Shown piece after piece: positions 1 through 12,004 of a stretch of 64,000 nt of DNA; position 1 is the stretch's first letter, and every line of letters starts with the position of its first letter. A program made the position numbers and the translations under genes. The notes beneath the pieces were generated by a model. The model saw only the letters and a list, made by a program, of their open reading frames with translations, ran no database searches and was not told where the DNA came from. Source of the DNA: Schizophyllum amplum (Eukaryota > Basidiomycota > Agaricomycetes > Agaricales > Schizophyllaceae); assembly GCA_007026445.1 (NCBI GenBank), contig VDMD01000021.1, positions 310,001-374,000 of the forward strand. Direction: 5' to 3'.

Positions 1-156
1 TTGACCACGCACCTGAGGTTGCAAGCTCCGTTGGACATGCTCGCCCGTACCCCGAGATGGCCGTATATTCACACATGCCGCAGGAAGAAGGGAAACGAAT
101 GATATTATGCAGTGCGTATGTCGAAGCAGCCGGGATTGGACAGAGTAGCTCAGGAT

Positions 157-762
157 CTAATGAGAAGTCGCACCTCCATCGGAGTGAAGAGAGAGCTGGA
201 GAATTATCGTGTCGATCCAACGACCGAACTTGTGGCCCACCTCCCTCAGCTGCCCCACCTGCACGAACCCTCGCTTCACATACCAATCGCGCTGCCCATA
301 CCCACCCTTGTAGCCTTCCGTGTCGAGGGCCATGACAGCGAGCACTTGCCGGATGGGCGTCGACTCCTCTGCTACCGGACCCAGCAATAACGACGGTGTC
401 GAGCTCTGGCGGAGGAGGCCAAGCAGGTTGTCCAGCATGAGCGATCCGATGCCGGCCGAGAGGTGATCCGGATGGACATATATGGACAGTTCAGCCGTGT
501 GGCGGTACGCGTCGCGCTCGGGGCGATAGCGGGATGCGTACGCGTATCCGAGGACAAACGGCTCGTCTGGGTCATCGAAGGCGACGCTGACAATATATGG
601 GAGACGTTGTTCAACCACAGAATAGAAGGTGTCGAGGAGGGCGGCACGGTCGACACGCTCGGTGCGAAATGTTGCAAGAGAATTTTCGATGTAATAGTTG
701 GCAATAATAGCAATTTGTGTAAAGTCCTCTGGACGCGCTGGGCGGACGGCAAAGGAGGACAT
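157..762 (-). CDS. GNAT family N-acetyltransferase, phosphinothricin-acetyltransferase-like
   Basis: This 201-residue single-exon protein should transfer an acetyl group from acetyl-CoA to a small amine. The N-terminus (VRPARPEDF) is the usual first GNAT beta strand. The core has the bar/PAT-type pattern YAYASRYRPERDAYRHTAE, then the beta4 strand ELSIYV and the acetyl-CoA pyrophosphate loop around residues 102-107 (SAGIGS). A late WYVKRGF segment matches the GxxxxGF-type region of the family. The frame stays open 51 codons upstream, but no upstream ATG was found. The first ATG is at 762 and the conserved fold begins right after it, so I start there. The gene is divergent from the dehydrogenase at 940, leaving about 180 bp of shared promoter. 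The substrate is not predictable. Confidence 0.85.
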   Translation of the reverse strand: MSSFAVRPARPEDFTQIAIIANYYIENSLATFRTERVDRAALLDTFYSVVEQRLPYIVSVAFDDPDEPFVLGYAYASRYRPERDAYRHTAELSIYVHPDHLSAGIGSLMLDNLLGLLRQSSTPSLLLGPVAEESTPIRQVLAVMALDTEGYKGGYGQRDWYVKRGFVQVGQLREVGHKFGRWIDTIILQLSLHSDGGATSH

Positions 763-939
763 GAGAGTGCTGGAAGAGACTGAGGAGTACAAAGCCGAGC
801 CGCCGAGCCAGTTGAAGAGTGCCGGCTGCACGTGGACACCACGCCTCGCCACGCGCGTCACAAGCGCGTTACGCTGCCCCAACGCTGCCCTCCTCTGCTT
901 ACGCGACCGACTCAAGACTACACCAATCTTGCAGGAAGA

Positions 940-2349
940 ATGAGTGATTCATCGACTTCGGCACCTCCGAAGGAATACAGAGTATACAGAACATAACGGA
1001 CGTATTATGTGACGCACGCTTATGAGATATACAGACAGCCTGGGAGGAGCTCGAAGCAACGTCCGCCCCAGCCGCCTGCGTACAACTCGGAAACACTGTA
1101 GCTTTGGTTACCGGCGCCAAGTGAGTAGCACAACCTCAGAGCATGCATATATTAAGGAACCACTCAGTGATCCTAACGCCATCGGGTATCATACGGCTCT
1201 CTACCTCGCCCGCGGTGGCGCAAAGGTTTATGTTGGCGCACGCACCAAGCAGAAAGCGAGACAAGCAATCTCCTCTATCAAGGCGTTGTTCGAAGACAAA
1301 GATCTTCTTCTTGAGCCCTTCGTTGCGGACCTCAGCGATCTATCCCAGGTGAAGACGGCGGCTGACAAGCTCAGAGCTAGCGAGTCCCGCCTGAATATCA
1401 TCATCAATAATGCTGCGATGTGAGTGCCTTCGTATCACCACCTGGAAGCATATCATGTTACTTGTTAGTGCAGACGACCCGTCCAATAAAACGGAATATG
1501 GTCTAAGTACAACAATGGTTGTGAAGTTCGTAGAAAGCGGTTTGATATCTGCCCCCGCGTGCTCATGCTCGTAGCCACGCAGCTACCTCGCACCGTGCCT
1601 GCTTGTAAAGAGTCTGCGCCCACTTCTTGAGGAAACCGCGAAAGCAGGAGGCGACGTGCGCATAGTCAACGTACGCCTTTCGCAATATACCAAACTCACT
1701 TCCTGATTTTTTTCCCTAGATGACTTCTACTGTGCACACTGTCATTCAAAGCTTTGACCTCGACTGCAAGTTCTCTCTGAACGTGGACCCGTCCTGGAGC
1801 GGTCCCCGCTCGCCAATAATGCAGCAATACGGTATGCCACTATTTCCACAGAACTTCGGGTGGTGCAGCGCTGACGCGACGCAGCTCTCTCAAAGTTGGC
1901 CCTCGTGATGTTTACGAAGGTCCTGCAGCGCGATTTTGACAATTTGGATCTCCCGATCCTCGTGATGTCCGTGTTTCCTGGGTTTACAAAGACCAGTGAG
2001 TGCGTCTGTAATCCGGAGTGTTGCTGGTGTTCTGCATTTTATTCCAGTCCCGTACCCATTTTATTCCGCATCTTGTCCGCGCGGATACTGACGACTCGAT
2101 GTAGCCAGAACATTGAAGCTCATGGGTAACAGCCCCGACATGATCTTCTCTCCGAGCGACTGCGCGTTCACTGGCCTCTTTGCCGCCACCGAGCCGTCCG
2201 TCCGCACGAGTGGAAAGTACGGCGGCGCATACATCGTCCCATTCGGCGTCATCGGCAAATCGACGGAGACGGCCGAGGATGAGGAGCTGGGGCGCAAATT
2301 GTGGCAGCTCACCGGCAGGATTATCGACGATGTCTTATGGATGCTATGA
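940..2349 (+). CDS. Short-chain dehydrogenase/reductase (retinol-dehydrogenase/WWOX-like), 8 exons
   Basis: This is an NAD(P)-dependent oxidoreductase of about 330 residues. I read the exons as 940-981, 1035-1120, 1168-1419, 1469-1525, 1583-1670, 1720-1831, 1885-1995 and 2105-2349; the phases add up to a complete frame. Visible features in order: nucleotide-binding VALVTGAND..AIGYHTA, NNAA after beta4, IVNM at beta5, and the catalytic YxxxK as YALSK created across the sixth intron. The catalytic serine region reads VNMTS rather than the usual VSS, so the active site is slightly unusual. The last intron (about 109 bases) is longer than its neighbours. The N-terminal exon of 14 codons is inferred from a matching GTATAC...ACAG intron. 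The substrate is unknown. Confidence 0.8.
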
Positions 2350-2778
2350 CAGCGCCGTCTGCTCTCATGCAATACATCCTCACACGCAATTGACCGCGCT
2401 GTTGGGCGTTTGCGTATGTGTGCGTTTATCAGGGTCGGTCTTTGTATCTTGCCCGAGCCTGCTTACTACCGGAGTCGTCGGCCTTGCCTTTGGTGGCTGA
2501 CGTCGCACGGTGACCCCCGCCTGAACTACGTCGGGCACCGCCGACCGCTGTACGTGAAGATGGTGAGAGCGCATCATCGTCCTTCTTCACCTCATCGTCA
2601 AAAGATTGGGTGGCCGTCATACACCTATGTGCGCCTATCTGCCACTCGGCTCACAGATCAGACTCTTCCTTCCTCGGTGAACGGCACCGGGCTGCCCGAG
2701 GACAGGCCCCATCCTTATAAGCCCCCCACCCTGGACAAGCCCCACCTTTCACCCTTCGCCCCCTACCGCGCCTGAACC
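2350..2778. other. Intergenic region
   Basis: This gap of about 430 bases lies between the dehydrogenase stop and the next start codon. The last 100 bases are C-rich and pyrimidine-rich on the plus strand and include TTATAAG at about 2714, which may be a TATA-like element for the gene at 2779. No conserved coding sequence was recognised. Confidence 0.5.
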
Positions 2779-3306
2779 ATGCTCGGCATCCAACCGGCTA
2801 CACCCACCGCCCTGCCGAACCCCGACACCGAGGCCGACCTCCTCTCAGCCCTATCCGCCCTCCTCGCCGACCTTGCCGGCGACGCACCCGCCGCCCAGCT
2901 CGTCGCGCACTTCAGCACACTCCACGAGCCGCAGATCCAACACGCCCCCGCGGCCTGCCCGCTGGCGCAGCGCGGGCTGTCGCGACTGCGCGGGCTCAAC
3001 GCCGTAAGGTCGTACTTCGACCTGCTCGCGACGCACTTCGAGCGCGCGGGCGTTGCGGAGGTGCGCAGGATGTGGGCGGACCCGACGCGCCGCGCGGCGA
3101 CGGCGCAGGTGGAGACGAAGTGGCGGTGGCGCGCGAGCGGGCGCAAATTCGAGGAGGAGCTGGATATGGAGCTTGTGTTCGATGAGCAGATGAAGATTGT
3201 GAGCTTCGTTGTGGCGACGACGGGCGGGACGTGCATGATGAATGCAGTGGACGTGGAGGTTGCGCCGTTGCGGTCAGCGCCTGCGGTTGACGTGCAGACA
3301 AAATGA
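2779..3306 (+). CDS. Small NTF2-like/SnoaL-like fold protein, function unknown
   Basis: This intact single-exon frame of 175 residues has a good ATG context (ACCATGC). The first 55 residues are Ala/Leu/Pro-rich. From about residue 70 it shows a pattern common in NTF2-like proteins: an amphipathic helix (GLNAVRSYFDLLATHF), then alternating beta strands (AQVETKWRWR, FEEELDMELVFDE, KIVSFVVATT). No catalytic residues can be assigned. Similar short proteins are common in Agaricomycetes as uncharacterised genes, so I claim only the fold, and that tentatively. Codon use is strongly GC-rich, as expected of a real gene here. Confidence 0.6.
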   Translation: MLGIQPATPTALPNPDTEADLLSALSALLADLAGDAPAAQLVAHFSTLHEPQIQHAPAACPLAQRGLSRLRGLNAVRSYFDLLATHFERAGVAEVRRMWADPTRRAATAQVETKWRWRASGRKFEEELDMELVFDEQMKIVSFVVATTGGTCMMNAVDVEVAPLRSAPAVDVQTK

Positions 3307-3471
3307 GGCGTGAGAGGCGCAGGCAAAATTTTACCCCGTTACGCGTACGAGAGCCCATGACACTTGTATAAGTTGTATGTAAATTATTGTTGATCTAGGG
3401 ATACAGTGAGTGACAGCAGCGCGGCAGGCTTTTCAGTTCGTACAGAGCGTTGAAACGACACGTGTACCCCC

Positions 3472-4682
3472 TCAGTCGAAGGGCACCAGTCGTGCACCCT
3501 GTATTCCCATCTTCGCGATCCCTTGGCCCTTCTCGCGCTCCTGCTGAGCCGCTGCAAACGCGGAAGGAACGGGGATGCCGCAGCAGTCCATGGTCCACCC
3601 AGGCTCGCCCTTCGCATGAACGTGTCCGTGTCCGTCTTCCTGCGCCTCACCCTCCTTTGGTGCGAGCGCGCGAACGCTTTCCGGACATGGTAGAATGCTG
3701 CCAAATAGGAAGTGCTGAATGACAGGGAGTTTGTGGAGGACTTCGGCTTGGTACATCTTGATCATGCCGCCGTTGATCTTCTCCCAGGTCTTGACGGCGG
3801 AGATGTCGTCGAGCATGGGCGAGTGCCAGCGGAGGGACGCCGTCTTGATCTGTGAAAGAGTGAGTTGGTTGGTAAGGCTAGCGGAGGGCCACTGAAAACG
3901 TACGGAGTTGATGAACTGGATGCATGCGAAGTACATGTAGTGCTTCGCGTATTCCTCGACGATCTCGGGGTCATGGATAGCTTTCGGTCTGATGAATTTG
4001 TGTCCTGTATGGACGTTAGTATACAGCAGTGTGTAGATGTGGCGCGTACGACGGACGAACCTTTCAACTGTGCTGCGCCAAACATAAACGGCAAGAAATG
4101 GTAGTCGTCCAGTCCCCATACGCCATGCGATCCGGCAGGCTCAAGCCAGTACGTGCTCTGCAGCACGCGCATGATCTCGACGTATCTCCAGAACACAACG
4201 ATCACCAGTGCGCGATGGTCCTCTGGCGCCACGATCCCCAGATGCTCGAGGCACATCAGCCAGCAGACAAAGTTAAGCTCCATGCCGCTGCCATAGTCGA
4301 TGCGCAGACGGTTCCCCCAGCTCTCGCACAGGTACTCAGAGACTTCCGGTACGGCGTCGGCGGGCACGCCAAGCGCGGCGTGCAGGGCATGGGCACGTTC
4401 TGCGACCTTGTCGTAGAACGTGCGGAAGGCCGGGTTGCCGAAGCGCGAGGATGCGTTATCCACTGGTGGTGTCTCTTTCGCAAGTCGTTCGATCGTGTCG
4501 AGGAGCTCGAGGACGCGCGCCACACCCGCTGATCGAGGGCATTCGTCGGTGAGCTTGACGCCGACGACGGACTCGTTGAGTGCAGTCACATATGCGAGAA
4601 CCCTCTCATGTGTTTTAGATTGCTTCCACGCTTCGAGCTGTTCTGATGTGACGATTGCTTTGGCCGGCACGGAATAGGACAT
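3472..4682 (-). CDS. PTPA: Serine/threonine phosphatase 2A activator (PTPA, Rrd-type peptidyl-prolyl isomerase)
   Basis: The gene has three exons (4682-4061, 4004-3904, 3849-3472), giving 366 residues, close to the family's usual 350-400. PTPA binds the PP2A catalytic subunit and, with ATP and metal, helps load its active-site metals; it is also a peptidyl-prolyl isomerase. Signature stretches: NPAFRTFYDKV, YGSGMELNFVCWLMCLE, WGLDDYHFLPFMFGAAQL, then after the first intron HKFIRPKAI and YFACIQFI, and after the second HSPMLDDIS and WEKINGGMIKMYQAEVL. The C-terminus (CGIPVPSAFAAAQQ) is the usual fungal tail. Splice phases close perfectly. Expected in cytosol and nucleus. It is divergent from the long gene at 5246. 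Confidence 0.95.
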
Positions 4683-5245
4683 GAGGGTAGAACGAGAAGA
4701 ACAATGATGTCCAGAAAAGGATCTCCATTGTTCTTCACATGTCGTCGATTGCCCTCATTCCCTGATGATCCCTGTAACCTTTGCAGCAACCAGCACAGCA
4801 ACCATCCCGTGCACATAGCAACACTTAATTGAAGAGCATTTAGTCGGTCGCAAGGCTCGCAGGCATTCAGGAATTCTTGCAAAGGTGTCTCATTCTGCTG
4901 TCGGTCCTCTCGATAACGTAGTATGGTGAGAGCGGAACGGCGATGTCTCTAATCTCGAAGATAATGCGCTCCAAACCTGAGTAAAAACAAGGGCTGAGGG
5001 GAAGTTGTACTTCCACACGCCTGTTTCCCACGTGGTCACGAAGGTCGAAATTCGGTTCCAGCCGTTTGCATCTTGACCTTGTACTTCTCGCCGACACCGG
5101 CCTTTGCTGCTCGTCGTCTGCGTTTCTGGCGCTGGTTCTGATGTTCTACTGCTAGGATCGCCCATCACCGACTTTATCTTCACTTTCTGGCTCAAAATCC
5201 CGAGGCGCCAGCCGCCTTTCCTCCAGACGGCGACGCAGCAGACCG
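4683..5245. other. Intergenic region, divergent promoters
   Basis: About 560 bases separate PTPA (minus) from the unknown gene at 5246 (plus). No conserved protein fragment or repeat was seen. The last 60 bases before 5246 are GC-rich and hold the presumed 5' leader of the plus-strand gene. Confidence 0.5.
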
Positions 5246-8200
5246 ATGTCGGCGCAGCCCCGCCCGGGCATCAGAATCAAAGAACGCCCAAATTCGGCTA
5301 TCTTCATCGGCGGTGTTGCAGGATCTCCAGCCGCCCAGTCCTTCTCGACGCCTCCCCACCTCCCGGACCTACCGGAGCCGCCCAGCCCAGTATCCAGCAT
5401 ATCCTCGCACGGCTCAGGTCTCCCCTCGCCCCCCGCAACGAACTCTACCGGCAGCGGCAGCACGGGCGATCCGGCCAGCATATCAATACGCGGAAAGCGC
5501 GTACTGTCCTCTCCCACTCCCAGCGGCGGCGGGGGCGGCGGCAGCAGAGGCGAGGAAGAGAGCAGCGGCAGTGATGGAGGCGATCGCAGAGTACTTAACG
5601 GAAACAACATGCGTGCTTTCCATGCGGCGTTCTCCAAGACAACATCACGCGCTGGAGGCGACGGCGGCGGCGGTCGCCATTCCTACCATGAACCTGACGA
5701 CGATGGTATCCACGACAATACCTATGACCATGACCGTTATATCGACGACGAAGAGGACAACACGGCGCGGCTCGACAGAAGGGCCAACACTCGCAAATCG
5801 AGCGAGAACGTCAGCATGCTCCTGCGCATGAAGAGCTTGAACGAGCGCAATCAGAGGGTGAGGCGCTGTAGCTGGCTTGAACACAATTTTACTCATACAA
5901 CGGCAGGCCCTCGAGAAGTTGACCTCCATATCTCGCCTTTCCAGCCCTTCTCCCGCTCCCCGCGCTGGCACCCCCGGCCGCATGGCTGCTCCTCCGCCAC
6001 CTTTGGGGTCGTCCACCTCCAGCTCTTCTTCGTCCAACTCCTCTCGCATGACCTCTTCCACGCGTCACCGGGCGCGCCATTCTTTACCGTCCGTCGACCA
6101 ATATCACGAATCCGGTTCTGAAACTGAGCGGGAATCTATGTCCAACTCTATGCTCTCTTCCCCCACCTATGACGACGAAAACTACACCTCTCATTCATCT
6201 GTGTCCTCCCGCTCGAACACGCGATCCTCCCCCTCGGCTCTCTCTACGCTTTCACTTCAGCCACTGAATTCGAGGGTCGCGTCCCCTATGGCCAATCTTC
6301 CCATCACCCCTTCTTCTCAAGCACGCCAGATTCATTCCCCAATGCCTTCGCGCGAAAGAGCGAGGACACCCCCACGTTCTCGGTTACGATCAGCCCCTAC
6401 ATCACCTCAACATGCCCTGCGGACTACGCGAGCCCATGATTCGCCTCGGAAAAGGGCGTCAATGGCGCTCACTTCTGTACTCGATGACCGTGATCGCATC
6501 GACGCCGACGACGCGGACGTTACACAGGCTGCCCTAGCTGCTGTTGCAAGTTCCAGACGCAGCCCTACGCTGGGACGAAAACGGCAACCATTACCTCGTG
6601 AATTTCGCGACTCTCCTACTTCCGCAGCCGATTCCTCCAATGGCGGGTCTTCGTCAAGAAGAGGAAGCGTAGCTGAGCCTGACCTGAACAGGGTGAGCTT
6701 GATATCTGCATGTCTTCATCGCCGTTCATGTAAATGTTTTTGCAGCAGGTCTCGACATTGGAGCTCGTGACGCCTCAGCGGATGCCTCCTCGATCACCGA
6801 AGTCCAGCCGCTCTGCTACTGTTCGCGACTCTGCTCGTCGGCATCAGGCCCGCGGGTGGTATAGCGAGGACATGACAGTTCCGCTAGACGAACCGTCGGT
6901 CCGGGAGAGGCGCCAGTCGCAGCGAGGCGGCAGTGCCGAGAGCCCGCTGGTCCCTGCGCGTCTCGTCGGAGAGGGTTTACGTGCTGCCGGGCTTAGCAAC
7001 AGTGGTGCGGGCACTGTGCGACGCGTCATGAGCATGCGCACGGAGGGCAGAGGAGACGACATCTTCGACAGTCCCGTCGATCGGGATGGCGGCCGGCAGA
7101 GAGAGCGAAGACCGGAGTGGACGACGCCCGAGCAACGCTTGCGAAGTCGCAGTCGTGTCGACGACCGACGAGATCGATATGCCACGGAGCCGTCATCACG
7201 CGCAGCAACATCTCTGGCCGACTATGCTCACATGCGCCATGGGGATGTCCACGACGACGAGGAACCGCGAACCGCCCCTCTCCTTCGCAACCACCGCAGC
7301 GCTTATCCACTACCTCCCCGTGAACCCTCACGAACGCGGCGGGATCACGAAGAGGTGTCCCTCAACCACGAATATGAGCGGGAACGCCCGGCTACTTCAA
7401 TGAATCGCTACCGCGACTCTGCAGTCGAGCGGACCTTCAGTCCATTCGGGACCCGTCGAGTCGCTCCGCCCATCACACCCCGCGCTACAGGCAACTCACA
7501 AAAAGACAAGGACGAGCCGGACCACGCTCGTCTTATGTGGGATAGCGTGGCTACGTTCGAGTCCCTCATCTCCCGCTTGCCATCTGGCCTCGGCGTTGGC
7601 GGAACGCAGACAGATTTAGCAGCCAACGTCAGCGCCCTCGCGACGCTCTCTGATCGACTTAATGGCTCACTCAAGGCCGGCGCCTCGCGGGCAGTGGAGA
7701 GGCAGATACATGCGGACCTGCACGATGGCGATCCCAGCGGCGAGCTCAGCGAACTAAATCGCGCCGTGGGCACCGAGTTCCGGGAGGCCGTACGTATGAG
7801 TGATGACCAGATTCGCGCTGTCACAGGCCTTCTACTCGGCATGGGACGAGTCATACGCGAACTGGGCATCGATGGTGGCAATCATGGACGAAGCGTCAGT
7901 CTCGGCGACGAAAACCTTGCTCGGCGACTTGGACGCAACTCGGTCAGTCCTGATCTCGGTGGGCGCCAGAGTTCGGCGTCGCGAAGGAGCTGGGAGGCTG
8001 TCCGGGACAGAGACCGTGAGCGGGAAGAGGCTTTACTGCAGTTGCAGGGTCGAGAGAGCGTGCAGTCCACACGGCGGTACGAGATACCTCACAGTCGAAC
8101 GGGAAGCGGCCCGCGGAGCTCGGGCTCGGGCGGCTCCGACACGGCACCTCCTTCCACCTCAACGCGGCGCGTGTATTCACCCAAGTATCGCGACACGGTC

Positions 8201-8991
8201 GGCATGGCATCCTTCGATTCGCAGGAGACTATTCAAGCAGGTTATGAGCCGTCACCCACCCCCGCCTCGCGCACGCACAGTCAGGAGGAAGCGGCGGAGA
8301 CCTCACCCGCAGCCGGACCCTTCCGCCCATCGCTATTCCAGAACGGAATCCTTCCGTTTCGGCAGAGAGGACGCCCATAGGAGACAACGGCGGCGGCAGT
8401 ATTCGACGACGATCTACAATCACCAGCGCCGATGGAACGCCCAGCGTTGAGCGACCACGACCACCGCGAGAGCCACGTAAGGCTTCTGTCACCTCTATCC
8501 GCACTGTGCGGGCGCCAACGAAACCATTCCCAGCTCTTTCCACCCCGGGCAGCGCGACAACTGCGCTCACGACGCACACCGTGACGAACTCTCCTGTAGA
8601 CAGGCTCGCATTCCCTCAATCTAGAACGCCCTCGGGGCGGTCAAATGGGGAGGACCGGGAAGGGCATGCGAGCGCGGTGTTCTCCAGGCCTTCGACTGTG
8701 AGCGTGAACGCGCTGAGCGGGCTGCAGCAGCACTTTGACGGGCGGCGGCGCACGCTCAGCGCGTCGAGCGACCATGCTGATGCAGCTGCAGCAGTAGCTG
8801 ATACGGCGCCGCGCAAGGAGGCAGTGACGGACTCTGAGCGCGAAACCCGTCGGCGGACATTGACTAGCAGGACAACGCGCAATCCAGTCAACGTACATCC
8901 GGCGGACCGCGCTGCGTCCTTCGTGCCGTCTACCACACGCACGCGCGAGCGCCGGAAGACCGTGACTGAGATTGCATGGGTTCCTTCTTGA
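5246..8991 (+). CDS. Large Ser/Arg/Pro-rich low-complexity protein, unknown function, 4 exons
   Basis: I read exons 5246-5857, 5907-6692, 6746-8240 and 8342-8991, which join in phase to 1,180 residues. Most of the protein is disordered: a Pro/Ser/Gly N-terminus with a run of glycines, acidic patches (DDDGIHDNTYDHDRY), then long stretches rich in Ser and Arg with many SP and RxxS sites, as in phosphorylated scaffold proteins. Two parts look ordered: a helix near residues 190-215 across the first intron (SMLLRMKSLNERNQRALEKL) and a segment around 7535-7875 (LMWDSVATFESLISRL onward) predicted as helical. The third intron (101 bases, GTTATG...CCAG) is inferred from phase; reading on instead would stop at 8380. 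I do not recognise the family. It could be a cytoskeletal, spindle-pole or septation scaffold, but that is only a guess from composition. Confidence 0.7.
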
Positions 8992-9639
8992 GCTTGGTTC
9001 TGAGTGAGTACTCTTAGGTCGCGCGCAGGTTTATCGACTGACTCCTGCCTCTGCAGTCTTGTAACACTCGGACAGAATGATACAGTACGCATCACATACA
9101 CCGCTTTGCCTCATTTCCCGTTCTGCCTTCCTCCGCACCCTTGTCTTTTGCGATTTTTATGCCTGTCATGGGCTTTCTGTTTTCTGTGTACATACGTTAC
9201 CCTTGTGCTTCCAAATCCCGGGCTCGTCTTCCGTCTGTGAAGTTCGTGTGTTAAGGTGCAGTCGCTCTGTCAGACGCGCCTCCGCGTCTCGGTCGGCTGG
9301 CTTTGCTACGCTCTTGATGTCTCGCCTGTGCAGTCTTCCTCGACCGTTCGCAATGTTCTCCGAAGGCTCCTCTACGTACGCTAGAATGGCCACGTACTGT
9401 GTTATAGATACCATATGGCTGTACACCATGTATTAATGGGATACATGTATTCCTGTATCGGTCGCTGGAAGACAAGGACCGAATGCCCAGTCGACGAAGT
9501 GTCGTTCAGGGCCAACGGACTCGCCCCTCCGAATCGCTCAAATCCGCGCGCATACATGTGTGAACAATTGACGGCGAGGGTTGCAGTGTGGGCACGATGA
9601 GCATACATCATATGTTCGAAATAGCGTATGTTCCAAAGA
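8992..9639. other. Intergenic region
   Basis: About 650 bases are AT-richer than the neighbouring genes. The first part is the pyrimidine-rich 3' flank of the gene ending at 8991. No conserved coding segment, RNA gene or repeat was recognised. Confidence 0.45.
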
Positions 9640-10323
9640 TGCACATTTCTTTCAACGCCTGGAAGCGTGATGGACCAAACCTCTTCAGCACTGTCCTCAC
9701 CTTCCCAGGGACAGACATGCTCGACATGGGGGGTCTGCAATAGTGGGCAGCAGGCGGAGAGGACGTTGGGAACATCATCTATTCCGACTTCTCGGAGGAT
9801 GAGGCTGGATAGTCGCCGAAGAGGTTAAATTGTGGCCGAGTCCACCACACACGACCGTGTGAAGTCAGGGGGAATTTCCGAAGACGGAATGCTCCAGTGT
9901 GTCCCCAGATCTTTGTAGATTTTCCAGGATGACCAGCGACAGCGATGGGACATGTTGCCAGGCAGACGACGAAACTTCAAACTGTGCTCGAGCCCGTGAT
10001 GACATTGACTGGTCAGCTTTCGCCAGGCGTGCGAATAACCATGACGATGGATAGTACGTCCAGTGGAGCACGCCGGATGGGTGCTAAGGCGCCCGCTTGG
10101 TTAAGAGAATCTTCTGTGCTGACAGTTCAGCTGCACTGGCTTGCAGCTCCTGCAGTTCATTGTCGACACCGCGGACGCTCTTGTTAACATCTGCGAGTTC
10201 CCTTCGGATCTCAGTCGCTTCGCCTGGAGCGATGAAATATCCCGAGCGCGAGTGGTAGGCGTCCACGTCGATCGTCTGTCGAGACTCGAGCAGGCATATC
10301 CGTTCTACAAGGATTCGTTGCAT
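9640..10323 (-). pseudogene. Degraded F-box/leucine-rich-repeat-type gene remnant
   Basis: Read on the minus strand, pieces of a typical mushroom F-box protein appear in order but in broken frames. Near 10320-10084 there is an N-terminal coiled coil (EIRRELADVNKSVRGVDNE..LQELQAS). Near 10071-9865 there is a repeat-like stretch (SSAWQHVPSLSLVILENL). Near 9825-9640 there is an LRR-like stretch (LRRLSSLILREVGIDDV, then NVLSACCPLLQT). Stops separate the pieces (for example TAA just before the last one) and no simple introns join them. I infer a dead copy of the large, fast-evolving F-box family; no functional product is claimed. Confidence 0.45.
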
Positions 10324-10718
10324 GAGTCAACTGACGTTCCACAGCATTGTACTGCGCACCTTGGACACTGTGCTTCCGTTGATGCAGTGGTCTGGGTCAA
10401 GCGCTCGTTGACGTTGAGTCGTTGAAGAAAGTGACCTGTGAATCGTGATGGTGTAAACGAACACGAAGGGCACATGACCGCCGACCGCAATCCGGTCTCG
10501 TCGGCCGGAATCCCGGCTTGTCAATGGTCCACGTGCAATGCCGGCGCTCCACCGCTCTTCAACCACTTTCACTTGCACTTTCACTCAGCTCTCACTCAAA
10601 TCTTCGAGGTGACCTTGCTTTTGTGTCTTACCGTCACTTTGCGTCTAAGTCTGGGGCGTGAACACAAGTGGAAGCATCTTGTCTTCGGATTTCCCCACAG
10701 CTGCATCGCAAATTCGCA

Positions 10719-12004
10719 ATGCCAATGGCGGAGCTAGTTGTAGCCCAGGAAGCCTCCTCATCATGCGGGGACTGCCCGGACACATCTATGGATAACTCTA
10801 CTCTTGCGCCTGAAGCATCCGTCACGTCGTCTACGACTACGCGGGACGCGGAATATTTTAGGTCGGATGGTGACTCTGTGTTCCTAGTGGACGGCGTAAC
10901 ATTCAAGGTCAGCTTCCCCCTCCGCGTAGGTTACAAATGCGCACATATAATCAGATCCATAGCTTTCTCGTCGGTCGTGATGGCTCGGCATTCGAGGACA
11001 TGTTTACTTTGCCGAACAAAGGTGAAATGGCGATCCGAGGCTCGGAGGATGATCCTATCGAACTGCATGGCGACACCGCAGACCAATTTCGCGCACTTTG
11101 CTGGGCCCTTTACGCACTGTGAGTGGTATAGACTTAGTTCATGCGTAGGGAGCTCACCGTGGGTCACAGACCGACCGAGATACAAACACAAGCTACGACT
11201 GACATCAATCTCCCACGCATGCTCGACATTGCGGAGATGGCCAACAAGTACCACTTCAGGTCCTTCGAGAAGTGGTCCATGGACATGATCTCGAAGTATT
11301 GCTTGCGGAACAGGAAGAGCTCGAAGGAACATCTCTCGACCTGCCCGCCTGAAGTCATTGCCCGCGTCCTTCGTCTCACCGTTCTCTGCCACAGGCAGAC
11401 CTTCCAAGCGCAGGTCGAACGTATCTGGATATCACGGCTCGGCTCCTCTGACACCGCATCCTTCTCACACGCCATCGAGGTTGCCGACAGTTTTGGCCTG
11501 CGCGACTTCCAAGGACATGCCTACTACCACCAACTCCTCGCGATGAGCAGCGACGTCACGCCAGGCGCAGGCGGTATCGCAACGGCATTTGAGCACCCCA
11601 GCCTGAACAATGTTCAGCTGACGCGGTTGCTCAGCGGATACTGGTCGCTGACAATGTTTTGGGCGCGCTTCGCGGAGCATGGGGTGTCGATACCCGCTGC
11701 GAGCGGGTGTGACGCGGCGCGCCACCACCCGAACGTGTGCGTAAAGGCCTGGGAGGGACGCTGGGCGGAGGCTGTCCGCAGCGAGAAGGTCCTAACATCG
11801 CCGCCGTGCGATGTGCTAGGGAAGTGTAGGACGCTGCAGGCTATTTTGGGGTCCGATTCAGTGTCGCATGGCTGGGCGAATGCGCAATGTCGGAGGAATG
11901 CGCTGCAGGCGCTGCAGGAAACGTTCGATGAGCTGCAGGAGGCGCTTGCGGACCATTTCCTTGGGCCGCCCAAGGACGATGCGCCTGACGAGACGATGGA
12001 ATAG
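10719..12004 (+). CDS. BTB/POZ domain protein 1
   Basis: Three exons (10719-10907, 10955-11118, 11170-12004) give about 395 residues. The BTB fold is clear: YFRSDGDSVFLVDGVTFK, then across the first intron IHSFLVGRDGSAFEDMF, and a third part (DPIELHGDTADQFRALCWALYAL). After the BTB comes an all-helical region (MLDIAEMANKYHFRSFEKW, then ALQALQETFDELQEAL) as in the lineage-specific BTB proteins of Agaricomycetes. Such proteins dimerise through BTB and some act as CUL3 adaptors; no other domain is visible, so the target is unknown. A second ATG at 10725 is also possible. It is a paralogue of the gene at 40029 and is intact, which makes it a useful reference for that broken-looking copy. Confidence 0.85.

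Noticed and set aside
1..156. Possible gene end at the left edge
   Set aside because: Short overlapping frames only; no conserved sequence.
9004..9740. Several overlapping frames of 60-119 codons
   Set aside because: They show no conserved motif on either strand apart from the LRR-like piece assigned to the F-box remnant.
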